64,000 nt of DNA. Origin: JAMDCX01 sp049977145 (GTDB lineage Bacteria; Planctomycetota; Phycisphaerae; WQYP01). The stretch spans positions 1 through 64,000 of the forward strand of contig JBMFGW010000003.1 of the NCBI GenBank assembly GCA_049977145.1, given 5' to 3'. The position numbers and the translations under genes were made by a program. Of the stretch, positions 7,922 to 16,301 are shown piece by piece. Every line of letters starts with the position of its first letter. Positions within the stretch are counted from its first letter, which is position 1. The notes below the pieces were generated by a model, which saw only the letters and a list, made by a program, of their open reading frames with translations, did not search any database and had not been told where the DNA came from.

Positions 7922-7950
7922 TTGACATAGGTATCAACGCGATATATGCT
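7922..7950 (+). promoter_or_regulatory. Sigma-70-type promoter of the toxin-antitoxin pair
   Basis: A perfect TTGACA at 7922-7927, a 17-base spacer, and TATGCT at 7945-7950. The -10 box overlaps the upstream ATG (7946), so transcription would begin close to 7957, right at the ATG at 7958. This argues for 7958 as the true toxin start and for a leaderless message. Confidence 0.6.
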
Positions 7951-7957
7951 TTATCGT

Positions 7958-8209
7958 ATGGAAGTTAGATTAACGCGGGAAGCGGCAGCGGATTTGGAGA
8001 GGCTGCCGATGGTTATGAAGAAAAGAATTCAGGCTGTTATATCCCGCGTTCAGCGCTGGCCTGATGTTAGCGGCGTAAAACCGTTGACGGGCACGCTGGC
8101 CGGGCATTACCGCATCCGTACCGGCGATTACCGTATGCAGTTTGTGTTGCGGGATAACATTCTGTGGATTGAGAAAATAGGACATCGTGATGGATTTTAC
8201 GAGGATTGA
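7958..8209 (+). CDS. RelE/ParE-family toxin
   Basis: 83 residues from the ATG at 7958. The pattern is typical of the RelE/ParE superfamily: an N-terminal helix pair (AAADLERLPMVMKKRIQAV), a central LTG-LAGHYRIRTGDYRMQF strand region with conserved Arg residues, and the closing strand IEKIGHRDGFYE. RelE members cleave mRNA on the ribosome, ParE members poison gyrase; this one reads more like RelE. It is followed after 3 bases by its HTH antitoxin, and the pair probably stabilises the element. Confidence 0.82.
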   Translation: MEVRLTREAAADLERLPMVMKKRIQAVISRVQRWPDVSGVKPLTGTLAGHYRIRTGDYRMQFVLRDNILWIEKIGHRDGFYED

Positions 8210-8212
8210 ATT

Positions 8213-8599
8213 ATGAACGTGCAGACATTGGAAATTAAAGGCAGGCGGATGGTTCAATTGCCGGAGCGAGCCTATCTGAAACTTTTGGAACGTGCCGGTG
8301 AAAGCGTATCCGGTAACACGGATGAACAGGGCCTGCCGCCACTGCCCAAAGAATTGCCCGGGGGTGGCTATCCGGCGTTGGAATACGCCAAAGCGAGCCT
8401 GGCGCGGGATATTATCCGCACACGCCGCCGCCTCGGCTTGTCCCAAGCGGAACTGGCCCGGCGTGCCGGTATTCCTGTGGAAACCGTGAACCGCATTGAG
8501 CGTGCCAAACTAAATACCACGGTGTACATGGTTGAAAAGATTGACGCGGTATTGCGTGCCGGAGAGAAAGAGGCCAGTAAAGGCCGCAAGTCCGCCTGA
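8213..8599 (+). CDS. XRE-family antitoxin
   Basis: 128 residues. The N-terminal half (LPERAYLKLLERAGE) resembles the toxin-binding segment of RelB/HigA-like antitoxins. Residues 65-115 form a Cro/C1 helix-turn-helix (LGLSQAELARRAGIPVETV then NRIERAK). It probably neutralises the preceding toxin and represses their shared promoter. GAGGA overlaps the toxin's last codons, ten bases before the ATG. Toxin-first order is as in the higBA type. Confidence 0.82.
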   Translation: MNVQTLEIKGRRMVQLPERAYLKLLERAGESVSGNTDEQGLPPLPKELPGGGYPALEYAKASLARDIIRTRRRLGLSQAELARRAGIPVETVNRIERAKLNTTVYMVEKIDAVLRAGEKEASKGRKSA

Positions 8600-8636
8600 A
8601 AAATTGAATTGGAACAGCAGCAAAGGACGGTGAACC

Positions 8637-10094
8637 ATGCGTATCTATCGACCAACACGCCGTAACGCCGATGGGCAACAAATTCCATACGACAAATTTT
8701 ACTGCGAATTCCGCACCGCTGACGGGCGCATTATGCGATTGCCAGGCTTTGAGAATCAACGCCTGACTGAATCCCTTGGCCGCAACGTGCAACGCCTAAT
8801 TGACTGCCGGGCTTCCGGCGAAACCCTGCCACAAGATACCAGTAAATGGCTGGAAACTTTGCCGCAACAAACAACCGAAGTCTTGGCACGCTGGGGCCTG
8901 CTGCAAGGCCATACGCTGGCCGCCGGCACGCCGTTGAGCGAGCACGCCGCCGACTGGATTGAAAGCCTACGGGCTAAGGGCGTGACCGCCAAACGGTTAT
9001 CCCTGTTGGAATACCGGATGAAAAAGCTGACCGACGTTTGCTGTATTACATTCTGGGCACAATTAACGCCGGATACCCTTCAGCAATTCTTTGCCGCCAT
9101 GCGTGAGGGGCCGGATGGCGTCAATATCCGCACACGCAATGCCTACGTGCAAACTCTCAAACAATTCTGCGGTTGGATGGTACGCGAAGGCCGGGCCACA
9201 CAATCGCCCGCCTTGGGATTTACCGGCATGAATGCCAAGGGAGATAGGCGGCATGTACGTCGGGCCTTTGCTGTGGATGAAATACGCCGCCTGCTGGCCG
9301 CCGCTGAAACCGGTAGGCCGTGGCGTGGCGTGCCTGGGCATGATCGGGCGATGGTCTACCGGCTGGCCGTTGAGACTGGCCTACGGGCTGGAGAAATAGC
9401 CGCCCTGACGCGGCAATGCTTCAAGCTGGACGATACACCGCCAACCGTTGAACTTTCCGCTGAATTCACCAAGAACCGGCAGTATGCGATTATTGAATTG
9501 CGCCCGGATACCGCCGCCATGCTCAAGGATTCTCTGGCCGATAAGCTGCCGATGGCCAAGGCGTTCAACATGCCGTCAAATTCCATTACGGCGCTTATGC
9601 TCAAAGCTGACCTTGCCGCCGCCGGTATCCCATACGCCGATAACCAAGGCCGCGTGGGCGATTTTCATAGTCTGCGTCACACATGCGGCACATGGCTGGC
9701 TGCATCGGGAGCGCATCCGAAAGTGATTCAATCCATCATGCGGCATAGCACGATTACCCTGACCATGGATACTTACGGGCACCGCCTGATGGAACAGGAA
9801 AGCCAAGCACTGGCCAAGCTGCCGGATTTGGGCCTGCCGCCGGAAAGCCAGAGCCTACAGGCAACCGGCACCACCGATGCAACCGTAAATCGTATGGCGC
9901 GCAGTGGGGCGCTTTTGTGTGATAAACAGTGGCGCCCAGTAGCGCCCAGTAGCGCCGTGGCCATGCAAGGCCATGACGAAGAAAAGCCGCTAACCATGCG
10001 GGAAAGTGGCTTAAATCAAGGTGAATCAACCGACTGGAGACGATGGGAATCGAACCCACATTTGCGCATTGCGAACGCGCCGTCCTCCCATTGA
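8637..10094 (+). CDS. Tyrosine recombinase (integrase) of the element
   Basis: 485 residues as encoded here. A SAM-like N-terminal core-binding domain covers about 95-185, the catalytic domain about 205-395. Catalytic residues visible: Arg in GLRAGEIAAL, Lys in EFTKNRQ, HSLRHTCGTWLAASG (HxxR), MRHSTI (His) and DTYGH (Tyr nucleophile). The last 36 codons lie in the att repeat and run antisense through the tRNA-Ala gene, ending with SSH and a stop inside it. In the excised circle the frame would instead continue through the 60 codons now at 1251-1433. AAAGGACGG precedes the ATG. It directs insertion at the tRNA 3' end. Confidence 0.92.
   Translation: MRIYRPTRRNADGQQIPYDKFYCEFRTADGRIMRLPGFENQRLTESLGRNVQRLIDCRASGETLPQDTSKWLETLPQQTTEVLARWGLLQGHTLAAGTPLSEHAADWIESLRAKGVTAKRLSLLEYRMKKLTDVCCITFWAQLTPDTLQQFFAAMREGPDGVNIRTRNAYVQTLKQFCGWMVREGRATQSPALGFTGMNAKGDRRHVRRAFAVDEIRRLLAAAETGRPWRGVPGHDRAMVYRLAVETGLRAGEIAALTRQCFKLDDTPPTVELSAEFTKNRQYAIIELRPDTAAMLKDSLADKLPMAKAFNMPSNSITALMLKADLAAAGIPYADNQGRVGDFHSLRHTCGTWLAASGAHPKVIQSIMRHSTITLTMDTYGHRLMEQESQALAKLPDLGLPPESQSLQATGTTDATVNRMARSGALLCDKQWRPVAPSSAVAMQGHDEEKPLTMRESGLNQGESTDWRRWESNPHLRIANAPSSH
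9977..10082 (+). repeat. Right attachment-site repeat (att)
   Basis: Second copy of the 106-bp repeat at 1145-1250. It overlaps both the 3' coding end of the integrase and 48 bases of the tRNA-Ala gene on the opposite strand. Sequence identity ends at 10082 inside the tRNA, five bases before the anticodon-stem side nearer its 5' end continues uniquely. Confidence 0.9.
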
Positions 10095-10105
10095 ACGACG
10101 TCCCC
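10035..10105 (-). tRNA. tRNA-Ala (anticodon CGC)
   Basis: 71 bases on the minus strand folding as a full cloverleaf: acceptor GGGGACG/CGTCTCC with the G3-U70 wobble that identifies alanine tRNAs, D stem GTTC/GGAC, anticodon stem GCGCG/TGCGC with loop TTCGCAA (anticodon CGC, reads GCG), T stem GTGGG/CCCAT with loop TTCGATT, discriminator A. CCA is not encoded. It is the integration target of the element, whose repeat restores its 3' part. Confidence 0.92.
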
Positions 10106-10392
10106 TATACAACTATTAAAGTAACGGATGCCGAACATTTAATCAACCGTCTGTCACGTCCACGTTAAAATATCCTCGGGCCCCTTCCGCTGTAATTGTG
10201 GCAGATAAATCAGGCTGTCCGAACAATCTTACGGTAAAGTGATTCGTCACGGCGCGGTGGGCGGTCGTATGGTATTGACCCAGCGGCATTATGCCGATAT
10301 GCTTATAGATCGCGCTACCGACAGGAGTGGACCCCCCGGTACGCGAAGTAAAGGTGTCATTGGGGTGATTTCAGGCAGATGATGGAGTGTAC
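10106..10392. other. Intergenic region: tRNA-Ala promoter and dksA-like upstream region
   Basis: No gene. On the minus strand, TTGATT and TACTTT with a 17-base spacer end about 14 bases upstream of the tRNA 5' end and are a weak candidate tRNA promoter. The right part lies upstream of the DksA-like gene, with GGAG five bases before its ATG at 10393. Confidence 0.4.
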
Positions 10393-11133
10393 ATGCCTAC
10401 CAAAAAAGTCAACAGAATGAAGGCCTCCAAGCGGGTCAAAAAAGTGAAAATCAACGTCCGGGCGAAAGATAAAGTGACGTCCTCCGGTAAAAAAAAATTG
10501 GCCGATAAAATGAAGCCCACCGCGCATAAAATCATTCGCGCTCGTCAGGCTGCTGCGCGACCGGAAGCGGGCCGCCGCAACGCCAGCGCCGTAAAGGCGG
10601 TTAAGAACCCCCGCAGTTACAGCGGTCATACCCGAAATGTTAATAACTTCGCTAATGACTCCGGCCAGCGGGATGCACTTTCCGTCGGCATGGCCGGTGG
10701 GAAAAAATCGGCTGCGAACATATCCCGGTCCGACTTGGAGTATTTTCGCCAATTGCTGCTGGACAAACGCCGCGAAATTCTCGGTGATGTCGGATCCATG
10801 GAAAATGAAGCCTTTCGCGATCAGGACAATCACTCCAGCAGTCCGATGCACATGGCGGATGTCGGAACTGATAATTTCGAGCAGGAATTTACGCTGGGTT
10901 TGCTGCAGAGTGAACGCGAACTTCTCAAAGAAATTCAAGAGGCGCTCAATCGCATTGATAACGGCTCTTTTGGTATTTGCATCGCGACTGGAAAGCCCAT
11001 TGGCCTGGCCCGCCTGAAGGCCAAGCCTTGGGCGAAATATTGCATCGAATACGCGCGGATGATGGAAAACAACACTCTGCCGCACAATAGTGGAGCCAAC
11101 TCCGTGGTTGAAGCCGCGGAAGAAGAGGAATAA
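10393..11133 (+). CDS. DksA/TraR-like protein with Lys-rich N-terminal tail
   Basis: 246 residues from the ATG at 10393. Residues 1-115 are a disordered, Lys/Arg/Ala-rich tail (KASKRVKKVKINVRAKDK), likely to bind nucleic acid. Residues 115-235 are a DksA-type module: a coiled coil (YFRQLLLDKRREILGDV then LLKEIQEALNRIDNGSFGIC) and a degenerate zinc finger (FGICIATGKPIGLARLKAKP then KYCIEYAR), where only one cysteine of each CxxC pair remains. DksA proteins enter the RNA polymerase secondary channel and adjust initiation. Zinc-poor variants are known in other bacteria (DksA2). The acidic end (EEEE) is unusual. Confidence 0.8.
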   Translation: MPTKKVNRMKASKRVKKVKINVRAKDKVTSSGKKKLADKMKPTAHKIIRARQAAARPEAGRRNASAVKAVKNPRSYSGHTRNVNNFANDSGQRDALSVGMAGGKKSAANISRSDLEYFRQLLLDKRREILGDVGSMENEAFRDQDNHSSSPMHMADVGTDNFEQEFTLGLLQSERELLKEIQEALNRIDNGSFGICIATGKPIGLARLKAKPWAKYCIEYARMMENNTLPHNSGANSVVEAAEEEE

Positions 11134-11559
11134 TGGTTTTCCCAAGCGCGCCAGATAAGGCCAATTAGAACGCTGTAAGCGGACCGTGCACGGCTACACT
11201 GATCAGTATTGGGTCCGGTATTCAGGCGTGAAAGCCTGGCATCTGGAAGTTAAAAGTTAGCCGGCGGCATTGTGCCTCTGTGAAGTACCGTTGGGTATAT
11301 TAGCCGGTGGATTTAACCCAACACCGTATAAAGCCGAGATCGCAAATCCCGCCAGCGAACATTGATCAACGAACAACGACTCTGAACCACAGATGAACGA
11401 CGATGCTACGTTTACCAGCATTCTCAAATCCTAAAACAAAATTCTGGGCAATCTTAGGAATCTGTGGATTGGTTTACCTGTCAAGCCATTTCCGCAGCCG
11501 ATAGTGCGCGCTCAACCCACCCATTCAAAGCGGGAGTTTCAATGGAAATCCGCCGCAGA
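11134..11559. other. Intergenic region between dksA-like and rpsA ends
   Basis: Convergent genes flank this 426-base stretch and I see no gene. A small hairpin (CAGGC-GTGAAA-GCCTG, near 11225-11240) without a clear T-run might help stop transcription. CTCTGAACCACAGATGAACG near 11380 resembles dispersed repeats that I recall from related bacteria, but only one copy occurs here. Confidence 0.4.
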
Positions 11560-13272
11560 TCAGCTTTCCAGGCCGCCACGATATTTCTTGGCCGGGCGTT
11601 CGGATTCCGAGGATTCCCGTTCTTCACCCCATTGCGCACGTTTAAGCGAGAGGCCGATCTTGCGGTCATCAATATCCACGCGGAGAATCTTGACTTCCAG
11701 TTCATCGTCCAATTTGACCATATCCTGTGGATTTTCGATCTTGTTATCGGAAAGTTCGCTGATGTGCAACAGACCTTCCAAGCCCGGTTCAAGTTCCACA
11801 AACACACCAAAGTTGGTGATTTTGGTAACCTTGCCTTTGACGATCATGCCGGGGTGATAATTGGTTGGGATCGCGTGGAGCCACGGGTCTTCCGCCAATT
11901 GCTTGACACCCAGGGCCACACGATTCTTTTCCTGATCCACACTAAGCACGACACACTGCAGGATATCGCCCTTCCGGATCATCTCACTGGGGTGAACAAT
12001 TTTTTTCGTCCAACTCATGTCACTGACGTGTAGCAGACCGTCAATGCCTTCTTCAATTTCAATGAAAGCCCCATAGTTGGCCAAATTGCGTACCTTGCCG
12101 GTAACCACGGTGCCGGGCGGATATTTCTCTGCGAGAACGGTCCAGGGATTGGCTTCGGTCTGTTTAACGCCGAGGCTGATTTCCTGTTTACCTTTGTTGA
12201 CTTCCAGCACCACCACATCCACTTCTTCACCGACGGAAAGCATTTCTCCGGGATGATTGATGCGTTTGGTCCAGCTCATTTCGGAGATATGCACAAGCCC
12301 TTCCACGCCTTCCTCCAGCTTCACAAAAGCGCCATAGCTCATGATGTTGGTGACCTGACCTTTAATACGCGTACCGACTGGATATTTCTCATCAACATGC
12401 TCCCACGGCGAAGCCGTTTTCTGTTTCAAACCCAGCGCAATTTTTTCTTTCTCCCGGTCCACATTCAGAACCACCACTTCAATCTCCTCATCCAGTTTGA
12501 CCAGATCGGAGGGATGATTGATACGCCCCCAGCTCATATCGGTAATGTGCAGCAGACCGTCCAGACCTCCGAGATCCACAAATGCGCCAAAATCGGCGAT
12601 ATTTTTAACCACACCTTGACGCAACTGGCCCACCGCAATTTCATCAAAGAGTTTCTGTTTGGCTTCGCTGCGGTGCCGCTCCAGAAGTTTACGGCGGCTG
12701 ATGACAATGTTGCGGCGCTCCAGATCAATTTTCAGGATTTCCGCATCAATGGTTTTGTTAATAAACTCACCGATGTCCGACGGCCGCCGAATATCTACCT
12801 GGGAAGCCGGAAGAAATACCGGCACCCCAATGTCCACCAGCAGCCCACCCTTGATTTTACGGGTGACTTTTCCGCTGATGGGGTCCCCCTCTTTTTTGGT
12901 GTTAACGATGGTTTCCCATCCAATGATACGATCCGCCTTGCGTTTAGAAATCTGCACGAGGCCGTTTTCGGATTCCACCTGCTCCAGCAGTACGGTAATT
13001 TCATCACCAACTTCCACGGAACCGGGATCATCAAATTCGCGCATCAGCGAAAGCACACCTTCACTTTTCAGACCGACTTCCAGCACCACGTCATCACCGC
13101 GGATGTTGACGACCTTGCCCTTCAGCATGGAACCGTTGGTAAAGCTATTACCACTTTTTTCCAACAACCCGCCGATTTCGCCCGCACCAAGATTTTCAAA
13201 CTTGTTCTGGACTTCCTGAGTGGCGGCCTGATCATCAAGCCCTAATTCCTTGAGGAGTGAAAAATTAACCAT
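11560..13272 (-). CDS. rpsA: 30S ribosomal protein S1
   Basis: 570 residues with six S1 (OB-fold) repeats beginning at about residues 46, 128, 213, 300, 387 and 474. The last four show the classic wording YGAFVKLEEGVEGLVHISEM and DMSWTKKI. S1 tethers mRNA to the small ribosomal subunit and helps unfold structured leaders. Length and repeat number match the enterobacterial type. The C-terminus is charged (EERESSESERPAKKY). It has its own strong promoter and a ~195-base leader and appears monocistronic. Confidence 0.95.
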   Translation of the reverse strand: MVNFSLLKELGLDDQAATQEVQNKFENLGAGEIGGLLEKSGNSFTNGSMLKGKVVNIRGDDVVLEVGLKSEGVLSLMREFDDPGSVEVGDEITVLLEQVESENGLVQISKRKADRIIGWETIVNTKKEGDPISGKVTRKIKGGLLVDIGVPVFLPASQVDIRRPSDIGEFINKTIDAEILKIDLERRNIVISRRKLLERHRSEAKQKLFDEIAVGQLRQGVVKNIADFGAFVDLGGLDGLLHITDMSWGRINHPSDLVKLDEEIEVVVLNVDREKEKIALGLKQKTASPWEHVDEKYPVGTRIKGQVTNIMSYGAFVKLEEGVEGLVHISEMSWTKRINHPGEMLSVGEEVDVVVLEVNKGKQEISLGVKQTEANPWTVLAEKYPPGTVVTGKVRNLANYGAFIEIEEGIDGLLHVSDMSWTKKIVHPSEMIRKGDILQCVVLSVDQEKNRVALGVKQLAEDPWLHAIPTNYHPGMIVKGKVTKITNFGVFVELEPGLEGLLHISELSDNKIENPQDMVKLDDELEVKILRVDIDDRKIGLSLKRAQWGEERESSESERPAKKYRGGLES

Positions 13273-13501
13273 AAAACGACCTGAAACCTTTCTCCGTATT
13301 ATCCGCTTTGTATGTTAATAACCGGCGAAAATGACGGTAGAAAACGCCCGGACCAGACTTTTTCCCATCGGCTACATCGCCTGTGGAATCCCGGGCTGAT
13401 GCCGTACCGGGCGCATCCAGCGCCGGAATATATGCCTTGATCGACACGCCACCGGACGGTGGATAGATTAAAAATTATACACCAAATGAAAAATAATTCA
13501 A
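13273..13501 (-). promoter_or_regulatory. rpsA promoter and long 5' leader
   Basis: Reading on the minus strand: TTGAAT (13496-13501), 16-base spacer, TATAAT (13474-13479), a near-consensus promoter. Transcription from about 13467 gives a leader of roughly 195 bases before the S1 start. It contains a stable hairpin CCACCG-TC-CGGTGG near its 5' end. GGAGAAAGG lies about 15 bases from the ATG, rather far for ribosome binding. Such a leader would suit autogenous control of S1, which is known in other bacteria. Confidence 0.65.
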
Positions 13502-13660
13502 ATGATGAAAATTTCTTCATATCCACATCAGTTTTTAGCGCCACGTTAACATATCGGCATGACACCACTACGCGACGCGGGCATAATAACAGAGCGCGGT
13601 GCCGAAACTTCGCGCTGGCGCAGCGTGCGGCATGACCCTCTGAGGAATCCATGAGTAACC

Positions 13661-15451
13661 ATGGCTGATGAAATCATACAACCACGCCGATTGAACTTGG
13701 GATATTGGATCGGCACAGCGCTGGTATTACTGACGGCGGCCCTTCTGGCCGGCTTGTTGCATCCATTTTATCCCGTTAAATCACATTTACCGGCGCGGGT
13801 ATGGCAGTTGCCGCAAGATGCGGCGTGGTCGCTTTTCCGTATGATCGAGGCGTATGTATTATCGTTAGTTTTTGCCATGAGTGTTGGTGTTTACGCCTAC
13901 AACAACCAGCGCGCCCGCCAATTGATTCTGCCGATTCTGGATATTTTGCAGTCCATTCCGATTGTGAGTTTTTTCCCGGCGGCCCTGGCCGTGGCGGTGT
14001 GGCTGTTTGGCGGTGGACGACTGGGGTTTGAAATTGCGGCTATTGTGCTGATTTTCACCAGCATGTCGTGGAACATGGCCTTCAGCGTTTATGAAAGCCT
14101 GATTATGGTGCCGCAGGAAACCATTGAGTGTGCTGAGAGTTTCGGTATTCGTGGAACGCAACGATTTTTTACCATTACCATGCCGGTGTGCGTGCCGGGA
14201 TTGCTTTATAACAGCATTGTCAGTTGGGCTGCGGGGTGGTTCGCGTTAACCGCCTGTGAGATTTTGTCCGTGAATAATCGCAACATTACGTTGCCGGGAA
14301 TCGGCAGCTTCCTGCAACAAGCCGCAAACTCCAAAACCCACCCGCTGGAGTTAAATCTCTGTGGCGTGGCGGTGCTACTTGGTATTATTCTGATGATGGA
14401 AATTTTCATCTGGCGGCCTTTGGCGGTCTGGGCGGAGAGATTTCGCTATGAGGTGGCGGTTTCCTCCATTACGCGAGGCAATACCGGTGTACTGGGCTGG
14501 TACCAGCGTGGATGGCTGCCGCGGATGGTTGTCAACCGTATTGTGCTTCCGTTGAATAATGGGGTTAATTTTATGATTCTCCATGCGCGTGGGTCGGCCA
14601 GAAAGCTGGTGCTGCCACGCTTGGAAGTGCCGGCGCTCATCAGCCGCTTATGGCGCAACATCCAACGGTTTGCCGGCTGGTTGCTGATTACCGCGATAAC
14701 CAGCGGCGGTGGGTTTTATCTGTTTGATATTTTTCGCAATCACCTGCTGCCGCCACTGGCAAGAGAAATTCCAAGTTATATTGGATACTCCTTTCTAAGG
14801 ATTCTCGTGGCGTACGTGCTGTCGATGCTATGGGTTGTTCCGGCGGTGTTGTGGGCGCGAACCCGGCCACGGATCTTTCGACTTTTGTCATCGATTTCGC
14901 AGACCATGGCCAGTATGCCGCCGATCGCCCTGACCTTTATTGTCATCAGTATTTTCGTTGAATATCTGCATTTAGGGTATTGGGGGGTGGAAGCCGCCGG
15001 CATGGTGCTGCTGATGAATGGCGTGCAATGGTATGTGTTGTTTAACATGCTTGGGGGGATTGCGAAAATTCCCGGAGATCTTAAGGAGGTATGCAATGCC
15101 ATGGGTTTATCGCGCTGGCAGCAATGGAAGAATCTGGTAATCCCGGCAATTCTTCCCTCGTTATTTACCGGCACGATTACCGCCTTTGGCGGCGGTTGGA
15201 ACACTCTGATTTTCAGTGAATGTATTACTTATGCCGGGCAAACCTACAAGCTGCATGGGATTGGCTGGCTGCTGGATGTGGCATCCGGAACGGCCCTGCC
15301 GCCATCCGGCACGCCGCTGGCCGGACCACAGGCGCAGGCGTTGTTGTTTGTCGCCGTGGGTTGTTTGATGGTGTTGATCGTGGTATTGAATCGGTTGCTG
15401 TGGAAGCGGCTGCAGGCCTGGGCGGCGGATCGCTTCCGCCTGGATTATTAA
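13661..15451 (+). CDS. ABC transporter permease, two fused membrane domains
   Basis: 596 residues containing two copies of the binding-protein-dependent permease domain (BPD_transp_1), about residues 60-260 and 350-580, each with an EAA-like loop (ECAESFGIRGTQRF and EVCNAMGLSRWQQW). Family wording matches permeases for nitrate, sulfonate, taurine or bicarbonate (SsuC/NrtB type), which normally have one domain and form a homodimer. Here a single chain supplies both halves. The gene heads an operon with an ATPase, a detached accessory domain and a YkgJ-like protein. No solute-binding protein gene is nearby, so the substrate is open. Confidence 0.85.
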   Translation: MADEIIQPRRLNLGYWIGTALVLLTAALLAGLLHPFYPVKSHLPARVWQLPQDAAWSLFRMIEAYVLSLVFAMSVGVYAYNNQRARQLILPILDILQSIPIVSFFPAALAVAVWLFGGGRLGFEIAAIVLIFTSMSWNMAFSVYESLIMVPQETIECAESFGIRGTQRFFTITMPVCVPGLLYNSIVSWAAGWFALTACEILSVNNRNITLPGIGSFLQQAANSKTHPLELNLCGVAVLLGIILMMEIFIWRPLAVWAERFRYEVAVSSITRGNTGVLGWYQRGWLPRMVVNRIVLPLNNGVNFMILHARGSARKLVLPRLEVPALISRLWRNIQRFAGWLLITAITSGGGFYLFDIFRNHLLPPLAREIPSYIGYSFLRILVAYVLSMLWVVPAVLWARTRPRIFRLLSSISQTMASMPPIALTFIVISIFVEYLHLGYWGVEAAGMVLLMNGVQWYVLFNMLGGIAKIPGDLKEVCNAMGLSRWQQWKNLVIPAILPSLFTGTITAFGGGWNTLIFSECITYAGQTYKLHGIGWLLDVASGTALPPSGTPLAGPQAQALLFVAVGCLMVLIVVLNRLLWKRLQAWAADRFRLDY

Positions 15452-15517
15452 AGGGGGCCAGGGCGCGGATCACAAACACCGGTACCGGGTACTGACAACA
15501 AACATGAGATTGATCGT

Positions 15518-16270
15518 ATGCTGCTGAAACTCCAGAACGTCACAAAAATTTACCAGACCGATGGCCCGGCGGCCACGATCCTGGAAGATGTCAACTTAAG
15601 TGTTGATTCCGGGCAGTTTATATGCTTGGTCGGACAGTCCGGCTGCGGCAAATCAACCACGCTGCGGCTGATCAATGGATTAATGCCCCCGAGCCGCGGT
15701 ACCGTGTTGTTTAAGGATAAACCCATGACCGGCATCAATTTGCAATGCGGGATGGTGTTTCAGAATTTTGCGCTTTTACCATGGATGACCGTCGCGCAGA
15801 ATATTCTTCTGGCGCTGGAGGCGCGACGTATTGATCGGCCCACCGCGGAAAAACGGGCGGCATTTTATATTGATAAGGTGGGCTTGGACGGATTTGAGGG
15901 AGCTTATCCGCGGGAACTTTCCGGTGGCATGAAACAGCGAGTGGGCTTGGCCCGCGCCATGGCGGTGGAACCGGAGCTGCTGCTGATGGATGAACCATTT
16001 AGCGCGCTGGACCCTTTGACCAGCATTAACTTACGTGAAGAACTATTGGATATTTGGGCGGACCCTCACCTGGCCGTCAGTACAGTCATTATGGTGACGC
16101 ATAATATTGAAGAAGCCGTCGAACTGGCGGATCGGGTGGTACTTATTGGTGGTCGGCCCGGACATGTGGTGATGGATTTGGATATTGCCCTACCCCGTCC
16201 AAGGCTTAAAAATTCCGAGGCCTTTATTCGCTATGTGGATTCAATATTCAGCATGATGGCGGAAATTTGA
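15518..16270 (+). CDS. ABC transporter ATPase (nitrate/sulfonate type)
   Basis: 250 residues with all nucleotide-binding motifs: Walker A GQSGCGKST, Q-loop MVFQNFALLPWMTV, signature LSGGMKQRVGLARA, Walker B LLLMDEPFSALD and switch His in MVTHNIEEAVELAD. It is of the SsuB/NrtD family and energises the fused permease encoded 66 bases upstream. Family members often have a C-terminal AAA-associated domain; here the chain ends at the ATPase and that domain is encoded by the next gene. Confidence 0.93.
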   Translation: MLLKLQNVTKIYQTDGPAATILEDVNLSVDSGQFICLVGQSGCGKSTTLRLINGLMPPSRGTVLFKDKPMTGINLQCGMVFQNFALLPWMTVAQNILLALEARRIDRPTAEKRAAFYIDKVGLDGFEGAYPRELSGGMKQRVGLARAMAVEPELLLMDEPFSALDPLTSINLREELLDIWADPHLAVSTVIMVTHNIEEAVELADRVVLIGGRPGHVVMDLDIALPRPRLKNSEAFIRYVDSIFSMMAEI

Positions 16271-16301
16271 CCGGCCCGCGGATTTTCTGGAGAATATCAA
16301 T

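Larger units (their letters stand above)
1145..10082. mobile_element. Integrative element inserted in a tRNA-Ala gene
   Basis: An 8.8-kb element bounded by 106-bp direct repeats (1145-1250 and 9977-10082, one mismatch at 1161/9993). The right copy completes a tRNA-Ala gene, the left copy is its 3' fragment plus 58 bases of downstream flank. Next to the tRNA lies a tyrosine integrase, as is typical of tRNA-targeting islands. Inside are two excisionase-like HTH proteins, a RepA-like AAA ATPase with iteron-like repeats, a toxin-antitoxin pair and unknown cargo. I see no relaxase, capsid or terminase gene, so it is a small replicating or satellite-type element and not a complete prophage or conjugative element. 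Confidence 0.88.

Noticed and set aside
1145..10082. Element considered as a prophage or conjugative element
   Set aside because: No capsid, portal, terminase, lysis, relaxase or type IV secretion genes are recognisable in the interval.
12253..13245. 330-codon plus-strand frame opposite rpsA
   Set aside because: Mirror of the S1 coding strand; repeated His/Phe/Asn pattern follows the S1 repeats, no independent start signal.
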